Positions 11,201 through 19,900 of a stretch of 64,000 nt of DNA are shown here, in pieces (the stretch's first letter is position 1; each line of letters opens with the position of its first letter). The position numbers and the translations under genes are program-made. The stretch is from positions 44,287 through 108,286 of the forward strand of contig JAGCGO010000057.1 in assembly GCA_017649565.1 (NCBI GenBank). Reading direction: 5' to 3'. The notes under the pieces were generated by a model. The model saw only the letters and a list, made by a program, of their open reading frames with translations, was not told the DNA's origin and ran no database searches. This DNA is from Fibrobacter sp. Its GTDB lineage: Bacteria; Fibrobacterota; Fibrobacteria; Fibrobacterales; Fibrobacteraceae.

Positions 11201-14200
11201 ATTGCAATAATCAATGCAATTAATGATATTTTCTTTACACCATACATCCATCTTGTCAAATTCAGTATAGAAACAATGTTCATCTTTTTCATTGAATATA
11301 GCCGTATAAGAGCGTTCCTGCGCCATTACAAACTCCAACTGTGCAGCAGCTTTTTCTTCGTTTGTAAAATACGCGCCATCTGAATCCCAACGAGAAAACA
11401 CATCGCTCCCGTTGACTTCGGGAATCAGCCTTACACGTTTTCCTGCATTAATTAGATAATCACATGTATCAGACACATGGCATATTTTTGAAGCAGCATC
11501 AACAAAATCCGTATCAGCAGCATCCGCAATCTCGACAATAACATTACTATGCGCAGAATTTCTCATATCCACATGAAGTTTATGATGACGCTTTTTAAGG
11601 GACGCATACAAGATATACCCATTTGGGTTACTTGCATCATCTTTTGGAGCACGAATAGAATTATGATTTTCAGGAATATACAAGACACACTCCGACCTAT
11701 CATATCCGGAACCATCTTGGAATGCAATCTCATTTATTGAACTGACACCAGCATCACACTTCCATTCTTCATTGACATTTATCGGTTCGCAACCTACACC
11801 CCCCGGATAGACCCACTCTGCCGACGAAGAGCAATCTTCAATGGAGTCAGCAGCGATTTGCAAATCACTACCAAAGGGACATTCGACTGGATATTTCCGA
11901 CAATATTCCGACAGAGACCCTCTATGAATTGTAGCAGAGCCACGACGGTTAAAGGCCTTTATCGCCGTTCCTCCGGCAATAATACACCCTTGCGGGTTAC
12001 GCAACGTAAAGTGAACCGTTCCAGGAAGCGCATCTGCAGTCACTTCTATTTTCAGCAGATCATACGTTTTCCCTGCCTTAACGAACGGTTTAGTAATCTC
12101 AGCATACCACGAGCCATCTTCCGCTTGTTTCCATTCAAGAGGATTATCATCGTCCTTGTTTTTTATAGTCCATCCTGCAGGCAAATCCGACCTTCCTATG
12201 GTCACAGCGAAATCACCATCTGCCTCTGTCGGAGTCACAACCAGTTTTACTTCACCAGAACCAGCCTGACCCACTTCGAAAAATTCATTTGCTTCGCCTT
12301 CAAAATAAATCAAGGGCATCTTTGCAGAGGAGCCTTCCAGAACAACCACATAAAAATTAGATTCCAAAGGTTTCAACTTAGCGGAGCAATTATAGACATT
12401 CGGGAAAAGGTTCTTCACTTTATCCGCTACTTTATTATGTTCCAATCCTGCCGCCAACCCCGAACAACTCAGCGTTGGTTGTCCAAAAAGCGTATCAGCG
12501 CCAGTACGTCTGACAACCGACACATAATCACTAAGCTTTCCCTCAGAATCCTTTGTCAAATACACTATTCTTGGTTCTACCAAGATGGTTGGTTTCAAGT
12601 TCTTCATCTCGGTAACTTTATCCATGCTCTTGTATTCAGATTCTACAGAAACATACAACTGGTTACCATTGGCAACAAAATCCCCATCGAACTCATCTTC
12701 CCCAAAAGCGGCAGACGACGACATCGCAGTGGTTGATGACGAAGATTGTGCCGTAATTGGCTCACCGCACGAAGATGTGTCGGCCAAGTTGACATCGCAA
12801 ACAATTCCGCTTTGCGCCATATCATCAACAACATCCGGATCGTACATCATGGTAACTGAACCATTTATATCAGGAATTTTCGCACAGCTCGATGCCGTCG
12901 CATACACAGAACCGGCCCACGTACATTTCCCCAAAAAACCCTGTATGTCGCTTTTCGTAAAGATGAAGTAATTTCTTGTTCCAACGTCGTTTTCGCAGTC
13001 AATCTTTGCCGTAGAACCCTTTTCAAAATACACAAAAACACGAGCGTCTCTTGCTGTTTGAGGGAACCGAATCTGGCTTCCGACCACTTGATCCTCGTAT
13101 ATAAACAGGAACTTTCCCCTTAAACTAGGAGCGGTAAGATCGTTAACTCCCGAACTCGCATTGAAATCATACGTCATCTTAATGACAAGGTAATCGTTAA
13201 ACAAATACTGCTTTCTTTTTTGCTTGTCATTATACAACGTTTGCCAACACGTATTCATATTCCTTGTCGTTGTATTAGAGACCTTCTTTAAATTGCTGCA
13301 CGCAGTAACACCAGATTTTGTAGCCGTATCAGCAAACGGCTTAAACTTTCGCCACCCAGTCATAAGCATATCACTAACATAGTACGGGGAATTGCTACAA
13401 GATTTTCCTGCTTCAGCCTTCGGTTTCCAGATAGAATCGCAGTGAGTTTTTACACTCGCTCCACATGAAAAAGGAGGGTTACTCGGAAGATTGGTTTGCA
13501 ATATGCCCTTAGTCGTAAAGCCAGAATATCCATTATTTTTATCCCCACCCTTTACTTGGAAATATTTACGATAGACCTCGGTTTTGGGAGGATTTCCCAC
13601 AGTTTCTAGACAAGCACTCGAATTGGATTCAATGCCATTATAAGGGCACCGCGCCCCATCTTTCATGAAAATCGTATCTTTGTCTGAAGAACCAAATTTT
13701 CTTTTATAAAAGCCATTTATTCCCTTATTCGTATTCAAACCATACTGTACGCCGTTTTTGTATGAAACTGGCATCCACACATTGTGTGCCACAGAAAATT
13801 CTTTTGAGGTTGCCGGATCAATTTGAAGAGCACCATGTTGGCCCAAGCACAAGTTTCCACCAATCGTATGAGGGAAGGAATTCAATTGCGGATACAGCGA
13901 GCCTCCCAAGAACATGTTACCACCCACTTTAAACCCAGGGTCACTTTGCGTACCGACTGATACATTACCCGAGAAATAGGCGTCTTCTCTCACTTCTCCA
14001 ACATAATTCATACCATTTTTACCAGCTTCACCGCCTACAAAAAGATTTCCTGTCCATATTCCATTTTGGGGATACAAATTGCCGCCAACACAAGTCGTTC
14101 CGCCAACATTAATTTTGCTACCGCTCAAATTTATATTTCCCGTAACAACAAAGTCGTCCGTCAAATCAATCGGGTTTCCACCCCAGTCTCCATTAATGAG

Positions 14201-14755
14201 GGCCGCAGTAACTCCGTGTCCACCGGCAAACGATGTAGAACCACCAAAATAAGCATAATGGAAATCAAGATGATAATCTATAACTGCTGTAGGTTTAAGA
14301 ACTCTATAAAGGCCAGCCACGTTAAGGACCGCAGTTTCGGTATACGAAGCGACACTATCCCGAGCATATCCAGTGGACACTATTTTTAGTTTATACGTAG
14401 CACTGTTGGTTGGAGCATCTACACCCACAAGTGTCACAGAGAACTTCTGTCCACGTTTCGCCATGGGTTTGAGTTCTTCGGTCAACGACACCGGCGTATT
14501 TTTCTTTTTTCCTTTATCAATCGTAAAATATTGTTTCAGCAAGGAGCCAACATCGTTCGGATTGTGAATCATCCAAGCGCGAGCAGCGTTCACACCGGCC
14601 AGAGACGCCGCTCTAGCCTCATTCATCAGCATTCGGTCCGCCGAGGACTGACCTTCGGAACTGAGCCATTTGTAAGTTGCCGTACCAGCGATTGTTGCCA
14701 CCAGCATAAACAGCAGCACGGTAAAGAGAGAAACACCTTTTCGAGACTTATACAT
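8249..14755 (-). CDS. Giant PilX-like minor pilin/adhesin B (2,168 aa)
   Basis: Second giant of the block. Start at 14755 is supported by a strong AGGAGG site. Residues 6-33 (KGVSLFTVLLFMLVATIAG core) form the prepilin-like helix, with V-S-L-F-T after the Gly and no Glu5. Next come beta-helix-like repeats (GGNLYPQ, GGNMFLGG, GGNLCLGQ) at about 190-330, a short Ser-rich stretch near 685, a shared block (PRIVYLTKDSEGKLSDY), and the Cys-rich lectin-like region at about 1159-1472 (HCFYTEF to YYNGCD). The C-terminal Ig-like modules carry ECPEGGC-type Cys pairs and end in a short Gly/Cys-rich domain. Codon use looks more AT-rich than in giant C. It follows its PilW-like partner by 13 bases. Role inferred as above: a pilus-anchored adhesin. 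No catalytic motif was recognised. Confidence 0.75.
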   Translation of the reverse strand: MYKSRKGVSLFTVLLFMLVATIAGTATYKWLSSEGQSSADRMLMNEARAASLAGVNAARAWMIHNPNDVGSLLKQYFTIDKGKKKNTPVSLTEELKPMAKRGQKFSVTLVGVDAPTNSATYKLKIVSTGYARDSVASYTETAVLNVAGLYRVLKPTAVIDYHLDFHYAYFGGSTSFAGGHGVTAALINGDWGGNPIDLTDDFVVTGNINLSGSKINVGGTTCVGGNLYPQNGIWTGNLFVGGEAGKNGMNYVGEVREDAYFSGNVSVGTQSDPGFKVGGNMFLGGSLYPQLNSFPHTIGGNLCLGQHGALQIDPATSKEFSVAHNVWMPVSYKNGVQYGLNTNKGINGFYKRKFGSSDKDTIFMKDGARCPYNGIESNSSACLETVGNPPKTEVYRKYFQVKGGDKNNGYSGFTTKGILQTNLPSNPPFSCGASVKTHCDSIWKPKAEAGKSCSNSPYYVSDMLMTGWRKFKPFADTATKSGVTACSNLKKVSNTTTRNMNTCWQTLYNDKQKRKQYLFNDYLVIKMTYDFNASSGVNDLTAPSLRGKFLFIYEDQVVGSQIRFPQTARDARVFVYFEKGSTAKIDCENDVGTRNYFIFTKSDIQGFLGKCTWAGSVYATASSCAKIPDINGSVTMMYDPDVVDDMAQSGIVCDVNLADTSSCGEPITAQSSSSTTAMSSSAAFGEDEFDGDFVANGNQLYVSVESEYKSMDKVTEMKNLKPTILVEPRIVYLTKDSEGKLSDYVSVVRRTGADTLFGQPTLSCSGLAAGLEHNKVADKVKNLFPNVYNCSAKLKPLESNFYVVVLEGSSAKMPLIYFEGEANEFFEVGQAGSGEVKLVVTPTEADGDFAVTIGRSDLPAGWTIKNKDDDNPLEWKQAEDGSWYAEITKPFVKAGKTYDLLKIEVTADALPGTVHFTLRNPQGCIIAGGTAIKAFNRRGSATIHRGSLSEYCRKYPVECPFGSDLQIAADSIEDCSSSAEWVYPGGVGCEPINVNEEWKCDAGVSSINEIAFQDGSGYDRSECVLYIPENHNSIRAPKDDASNPNGYILYASLKKRHHKLHVDMRNSAHSNVIVEIADAADTDFVDAASKICHVSDTCDYLINAGKRVRLIPEVNGSDVFSRWDSDGAYFTNEEKAAAQLEFVMAQERSYTAIFNEKDEHCFYTEFDKMDVWCKENIINCIDYCNGSAPCSKEDGHYSNANWIVVNSGGGSTAKPEVYSKNYLRRAGDGEISMMMSTVEAGPEGDFNIQLMTGIAASAKQNKVFLNSGLIVRSNKSATEYISVNFFGLNENGKNKPAASTYARVCYMKTIPLYASDVTGTHCKTVELLETSEEVPFAWQSKTPLNFDVTVDGDSLHIVGSFAGSANVAEVKGDVDLRTVINQEDYSLNDAEHGFVGIKLGDADFGVNNASWHSKQYGDECFADPSIYCSFAARYMSGEVPQDESVRPIVGFSNWFLTQGKSCLDQVTFYYNGCDMPSSRFAKVEGSELFSSQYCNGNIGADGNVEKFHTAPGLELKKNQDYLFKYEGPHGFKHGTRKGYVRNASVSVNCTGVNAHIYRASCGAFYVGQTHSCTQDEHLADASLNHGTDEYEILLSDGSSPGKNLRDAKVLFYLTMDPGVRVTAKFIDDSDSPSDVVNLQESGMNVVENKDFANRYGFDPEHVKKIILKAWSGNYSIDSILSQCAATLNVRCGENDAIYNSAGQWRVRASVDPFPIARKCKVEPVDNSSGTTYWGICNAMGEYIVDDPDFMDVLNGGSTPRKQSFKVSVYSDVNAQMTSEPESECIAISQEYRPVDLRCHLEGANNSFVQGSGVPAVVVEAENCPEGGCVYDITLSNGTEYVHNSNIEGTLSWQPNVNTTLKLDPDSYSYTVNIYNADKTVKYKTCTTSSFDIIEAIPASASSCEVTNEGHFRAFVTSGNTGPVTATLTRTDLLGNALDQQSVPANSSDYVDFDLQLANYVNGTYQFNLSLNGDTACAVTHTVNNAEPLVVQCQTPITNQVASDPIILDVTVTGCSGSYNWNVPGATASGSGTNTSGSVSFYDINGTGDKTYTFKVDCQSSGGQSVSGECTFHVEFSSAAGIPVTFAYQGPATDFVAGTTYQVSCPRGGLICTAPAGGTKIYINGTLAYTTQGWQAEQYPGGFQQVEYCSNLNDATVTVSGTMKCKNDW

Positions 14756-14768
14756 AACGCCTCCTATA

Positions 14769-16124
14769 TCACTCTAGTGTTCCGTTACTAGGAACAGGAA
14801 CAACCATGACCGACGCCCCAGCCACGCCGTTCCTTTTTACCTGAAGATCCAACTTGAATGCACGGACATTCGCCTTATCCTCTATTTCTGGCTTATAGCC
14901 CGGAACAAACTTGTAATTTCGGTCAGAAACTTGCTTTACGTTTATATCAGCTATATTAAGCGTTCCCTTCGCGAGGCTAGGAGAGTAAAACGACATCGTG
15001 AACATAATGCATACATTTGCGTAATCAGCTCTTGGGGTAAAGCGGAAAATGTGACCATCCGGGGCATCTTTCGACTGTGGCGGAAAGATCAGCATATCTT
15101 CAGCCGCTCCACAACGCGCCAACACACCATCCTTAAATGTCCTCAAACCAATAGACAGGTGATCATATTTCTGCCTGAACATTCTTGAATAGTCAGCGAC
15201 ATATGGTGTTTTGAACGAAATTTCATAGGTATTGTCCTTTTGGAATGAAAGCCTATAACAGTCACGCCAATCATCGCCAGTCTCACCGGACTTACCAACA
15301 AACACCTGATGCTGTTTTTTTTCGTTTATAGCCGGATCACCTTCTGGTCTATAGTTCGTAACAAAATCCGTAATTCCAAAAGACGTCGCTCCGGTAGGCG
15401 GCAAAACCGTAACTTCAATCACTTTAGACTCCGGTGAGGAACGAGAAATCAAGCGGAACCGTCCGTCATCACTGGAAAGCGGGAATATCGGCGCTTCACC
15501 TCCAAGAAGATCAGGAGTAGCAGGGGTTATCACGAATTTGGATACTCCCGACGTGAGTTCAACCACTCCTTTCAAATTTTTAGCTTTATCAGGGCACTCT
15601 GCCTGAGGAGGCATTTCTGGGCAAGTCGTCGAGTCCCCTGCTCCCGTGGGGAAAATAGTCCTACATGCACGTTTCAAAATGCCGTCATAAGTTGTAAACC
15701 AGGTAATTTCCTCGACACTCCGGAAAGTTTCATCATCATTAAGTCGAACCTTGCGCATAACAAGGCAATCCTGGTTTTGATTCCTTTCTTCCTTGTTTGC
15801 ATTTTTTTTACCCGGGAAATACGTAAACGATGAAAAATCTTTGCCAGCGGAATCCATGTAAACCTTAGTAGCTATTTCCAAACCAGCAGCACGAAGCCCA
15901 CCCTTTTGAGTTTTATCGACTACAGTCTTTGCCCCCATCTGCGCAAGATCCTCTCGGAAAAGGTTTCCCAGAGTCTCGGCTTCCTTGTTCGCTTTAAGCA
16001 TGCTCTCAGAATTCAAGCGAATTCTGGTACTATCACTAAACGCGTTCCCAGCAATAATTACGACAACGCCGACAATGGCCATATAGACCAAAAATTCCAT
16101 CAATGTAAAGCCGCGTTTATTCAT
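14769..16124 (-). CDS. PilW-like minor pilin with C-terminal jelly-roll domain, cassette B
   Basis: 451-residue minor pilin of the PilW kind. The leader is MNKRG, followed by F-T-L-M-E (Glu5) and a hydrophobic helix. The ATG overlaps the stop of the PilV-like gene by four bases (ATGA), showing translational coupling. After the pilin core, residues of about 250-405 match the extra domain of the other two PilW-like proteins: 'TYEISFKTPY', 'FRFTPR', 'NVCIMFTMSFYSP', 'GTLNIADINVKQV'. That pattern resembles CBM4/9-like carbohydrate-binding jelly rolls; sugar binding itself is inferred. It sits between PilV-like and giant B genes, as expected for a set that assembles together at a pilus tip. Confidence 0.78.
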   Translation of the reverse strand: MNKRGFTLMEFLVYMAIVGVVVIIAGNAFSDSTRIRLNSESMLKANKEAETLGNLFREDLAQMGAKTVVDKTQKGGLRAAGLEIATKVYMDSAGKDFSSFTYFPGKKNANKEERNQNQDCLVMRKVRLNDDETFRSVEEITWFTTYDGILKRACRTIFPTGAGDSTTCPEMPPQAECPDKAKNLKGVVELTSGVSKFVITPATPDLLGGEAPIFPLSSDDGRFRLISRSSPESKVIEVTVLPPTGATSFGITDFVTNYRPEGDPAINEKKQHQVFVGKSGETGDDWRDCYRLSFQKDNTYEISFKTPYVADYSRMFRQKYDHLSIGLRTFKDGVLARCGAAEDMLIFPPQSKDAPDGHIFRFTPRADYANVCIMFTMSFYSPSLAKGTLNIADINVKQVSDRNYKFVPGYKPEIEDKANVRAFKLDLQVKRNGVAGASVMVVPVPSNGTLE

Positions 16125-16594
16125 CGTATAACTCCCGAGATGCTAATTGACTGGATAGACCCCTTGAATGGCCAAGAAACCTTGACACTGACATTTTTTG
16201 CATAAACATGTTCCACAGTCGCAAACTTGGTCGTATCCTTAGAATGGTACATAGAGTCGGGCTTTACCGTCAGCTCTGTAGAGTACACAACCGACATAGA
16301 ATCCCCTGGGATGTTGCTTCGAGCCCATTTGCGCCGGTAATCCAAGCCCTTGAAAGTGATATCGGAAACCGAGTCCGATACAATAGAAGCAGCACCAATG
16401 GACTGAAGAGAATCAAGCACCTGCTGAGCCACCTCAACAGCAGCGTCTCGGCCTCGTATGCGCAACAGGCTCTGCCTGTTCCCCAGCTGGAGGTTCATCA
16501 GTGCGAGATACAAAAAACCGAGTACTGTAATCGATACCAGTACCTCTATGATGCCAAAGCCTTTCCTTCTTTTAAACGCCTTGTCTAGCAACAT
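16121..16594 (-). CDS. PilV-like minor pilin, cassette B
   Basis: 157-residue prepilin. I start it at 16594 (MLLDKAFKRRKG), with AGAGG five bases upstream, rather than at the longer frame start 16639. The leader ends in Gly12, followed by F-G-I-I-E-V-L with Glu5 and a hydrophobic helix (VSITVLGFLYLALMNLQ). A conserved stretch 'GNRQSLLRIRGRDAAVEVAQ' follows, which is nearly the same in the cassette A copy. It heads cassette B and is coupled to the PilW-like gene by an ATGA overlap. The family (PilV/PilW/PilX/FimT) forms the priming or tip complex of type IV pili. Confidence 0.75.
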   Translation of the reverse strand: MLLDKAFKRRKGFGIIEVLVSITVLGFLYLALMNLQLGNRQSLLRIRGRDAAVEVAQQVLDSLQSIGAASIVSDSVSDITFKGLDYRRKWARSNIPGDSMSVVYSTELTVKPDSMYHSKDTTKFATVEHVYAKNVSVKVSWPFKGSIQSISISGVIR

Positions 16595-16780
16595 CTCAAC
16601 CTCTTCTAGCACTTCAGAACATACCCGATAAAAAGGCACGTCCCTCCAACGAGCCTTTTTTTACAATATATATATGTTTTGGGCCCGTGTATTAAAAAAT
16701 TTTTACATCCATGCGGAAAATCACGCTTTTTGAGGTGTAAAACGCGTTTTTGGGCCCCTGATGGGGATTTTTTGCCCCAA

Positions 16781-16852
16781 AAAGGACAAAAGTATGATTT
16801 CGTGAGTGCCGGAGACGTGTTCCGCCAGAAGATCGCGGAAGAACAGGCGTAA
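16781..16852 (+). pseudogene. Possible 3' tail of a lost plus-strand gene
   Basis: A plus-strand frame ending KYDFVSAGDVFRQKIAEEQA and TAA at 16852 has the GC-rich third positions of local coding sequence. Its own terminator follows 22 bases later. There is no in-frame ATG or ribosome binding site upstream, and the codon pattern fades before about 16781. I do not recognise the family. It may be the remnant of a gene interrupted when the pilin cassettes were duplicated. Chance is not excluded, given the short length. Confidence 0.35.
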
Positions 16853-16873
16853 GCAAAACCCGTTCATACAAGC

Positions 16874-16896
16874 GGCTCCCGATGGGAGCCTTTTTT
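16874..16896 (+). terminator. Plus-strand terminator in the cassette gap
   Basis: GGCTCCC (16874-16880) and GGGAGCC (16884-16890) pair around GAT and run straight into six T residues. Classic intrinsic terminator for plus-strand transcription, although no intact plus-strand gene precedes it. Confidence 0.75.
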
Positions 16897-16902
16897 ATAT
16901 AG

Positions 16903-16929
16903 CAAAAGGACCCCGCGGGGCGGGGTCCT
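16903..16929 (-). terminator. Terminator of giant A
   Basis: AGGACCCCG (16907-16915) pairs with CGGGGTCCT (16921-16929). Read on the minus strand the stem is followed by TTTT. It lies 42 bases after the stop of giant A. Confidence 0.7.
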
Positions 16930-16970
16930 GAATCGGTATTAGAATCAAATATTTGTTGGAACAAACAGAA

Positions 16971-19900
16971 CTATTTGCAGGTTCCAACAGCTATTTCGCT
17001 TCCGTTTTCCACAAGAGTTACACGGAACCATTTATCACCAACATTTTTCACAGAGACGCTGTTCCAGCTTATTGTACCTTCACTTATTATCTCAGGATAG
17101 GCATTAGGATCATCATAATCTGAAGGTCTTTCATTGCCTCTATACAATATATAATGGCAACCACTATTGCAGTTTGTTGCAGTCGCTGTTACCGTATAAT
17201 ATCCATAACTACCTGACAACGAGCATTTAATTGTTGATGTTTGTGGAGCATTACCAGAAACACAGTTTACTGCACTACTAGGTTCACCATCAAAATAGAC
17301 CGTATATTTTTTATCGCTACGTTCTACAGAAATTTCCTTATAACTTGTTATTGTTACAGAGCCCTCTGCACTATTACGATCAGTTCTCTTATAGTAAGTC
17401 TTACAACCATCTGAACATCCTGTTGTCTGCACATAAAGCTTTCTATCCTTCTTCGTGCAGGAGTTTATCGACTTTTTCTTTACATTAAGATCCGCGGAAC
17501 AAGTCTTTCCACTATTGTTCAACGTAAACACATACGTTCCCGCCGTTGCAGAAGTCGCCTTGAAATTGTTACTGCCATACGTAGAGAATTCTTCGTCAAG
17601 TTTGTTCAAGCCAGAGCCGCTTGCAAATACAGTATTCCCTTTCTTTATCGTCCAGGATTCATTCATTGCAGACACTCCTGTAGCAATAAATTTGACATAG
17701 CCTTCATTATTGCTATACTCATCCTTTTCAAATCGACAACTGCCTATACCGCTGGGAGTCGGCCCTTCATCTGTTATTTCAATTGTACAAGCAGCGGCAT
17801 CGCTACCGTTGAGGAACAAGGCGTACGTACCACCACCGGTAATCTCCTTCTGAATGGTTCCATTGGACTGGACTTCTCCTGAGAAGATTTCACCATTGTT
17901 TTTCTTAAGGACCCAAGGCCACTTGCAACTACCATCGGAGCAAGCACCGAAGGTCGCCGTGAACATGGCCTTCTGGTCCGAATAGAGCTTCGTCGCACTG
18001 TTCCCGATATCGCAAGATGCCGGAATAGTTCCCATGACCGGAATCTTATCGGCACATTCCTCAATGGCCTTGCCATTGACCGTCAAGTTGAAAGTCTCCG
18101 CTTTGGATATCGTAAACTCAACGTCCGTCGCATCATTTTCCAGGCTGTTCGTCGTTCCGGAATATCCAACGCCAGTCGGAGATCTCAGATCGTAGCTACA
18201 GCCAGCACAATTTGTCCTAAACGTGTATTTAGCGATTCCACCCCATTCGGTAGTATTCGTAAATCCACAGTTTTCTACACTAAGGCCATCATTCGTGTAC
18301 GTCACGTTGAAGTCGCAGTTGAACAAACTCTGGGAGAATTCGTCATCTGCCGTGACTGCGAAGGTGTATGTTTTCGTTCCCGCAGCTCCCGCATCCGAGA
18401 AGGTCAGGAGGGAACTGCCGTCGTAACTCGAGCCCTCGGCAATCGTGACCTCGTTTCTCTTCACAGACCACTTACAGGCGTTATCCTCGCAGCCGCCAAT
18501 AACGGGCTGGAAATTGACCATCGAGGAAGCATTCTGATTCTGGATGGACGGGCAACTGGAATTGAAGTTGCTCACAGCACGGACCTTCCATTCCTTAGTG
18601 CAGTAGTCACCACCATACAGCAGCAACGATACAAGGAAGTTACATACGCCCGTGTTGCACTGGAACATTCCCTTGGGAAGTTCATACTTAAATTCTGTCA
18701 CGGTTTGCTTAATATTTTCGTTGAAGAAAACAGAATCCGCCGTCGAGATCTTCTTGTTGTCTACTTCAAAGACATTACCGAGATAGTCGGTATAGACAAT
18801 CCTTGCAGAACCGGCGATGCTACCCTTCCAGTAGCCGCCCTCACCGAAGGCGATAGAAGCAGCAAAGTATTCCTTGCCGTCTTCATCGATTTCAATTCTA
18901 GGATCGCTACAAGTTCCCTTTTCAGGCTCAGGAGCTATGTAGAACTTGTTGCTGTCAACCGGACATGTATGTCCCATTACGTCAACCTGGTATTCATAAT
19001 CACCCTTGCTCAACTTGTTTTGCTCGGTATTAATAGAAGTACAGCTTCCACCCGGGCAATTCTGATACTGGTCACCCGGAATGAGCCAACCTTCTTCCGG
19101 ATCCAACCCAAATTCTGCCGGATACGTAATCGTGTACGGGCAGCCTTGCGGCGGGCAGTTATCTATGCTAAACCTAAGCAGCGGTATACCGAAACCTTGT
19201 TCCACAGTATCCGCAGAAAGCGAGCAATGCACTTCGAATGGATCAAATGTTTTTACAGGAGTTTCGCATTCATCCAAAACATCTCCATGAACATCCTTCG
19301 CCACAACCTTGAACGCGTAATTGCGTTGTACAAACTGGCCATAAACGTTATCCTGATCATAGAACTGGACAAAGTCTTCGCCGCAAGCCTGCGGTTCGGG
19401 GACATCCGCGCTATGGATTTCGAAGCCGTCTTCTAACGGGATAATTTCACATGTTTCAGCACGTTCCGGATGCACAACCGATGCAGACACAGTCCACCTC
19501 TTCGTCAGGAAGCTATACGAGCCATCCTTACATTCAAGGCTAAACGCATAGCGGCACTTGCTTTGCACGTGGTTCACCGTGAATACATGCGAGACATTCT
19601 TGAAAAGGATGCCACGCAAATTCTGCGGGTTGAATCCCGGAGCGTCCGAAACGGCCTCGACATCAATTCGATATTCGGTATCGCTGACCTTTTCCACATT
19701 CAATTCACTGATGTTGCTGTCAATATCCACTAGATAAGGCTTAATCACAGTCTGCGGGGCATCTTCAAGAGTAAACGTGATGTGAGCTTCACGAACATTG
19801 AAAATAGTATCCAGTTCAACAAAGCAGCTACCATCTGTGGCATAGCAGTTCTGCGGGAACGAAAGCATTTCAGAATACGATTCGTCGCACTGCTTGTATT

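Larger units (their letters stand above)
16595..16970. other. 376-bp gap between cassettes A and B
   Basis: No intact gene. From the cassette A side it holds a minus-strand terminator, a plus-strand terminator, a short plus-strand coding tail (to TAA at 16852), two direct copies of TTTTGGGCCC (16677-16686 and 16748-16757), an AT-rich stretch (16664-16673) that may serve as a -10 region for cassette B, and an AAAAAGGC/GCCTTTTT hairpin (16630-16660) ahead of the PilV-like gene. It looks like a junction where another gene was once present. Confidence 0.55.

Noticed and set aside
16711..16740. Nine-codon frame MRKITLFEV in the cassette gap
   Set aside because: Far too short, no ribosome binding site, and it lies in another frame from the coding-like tail.
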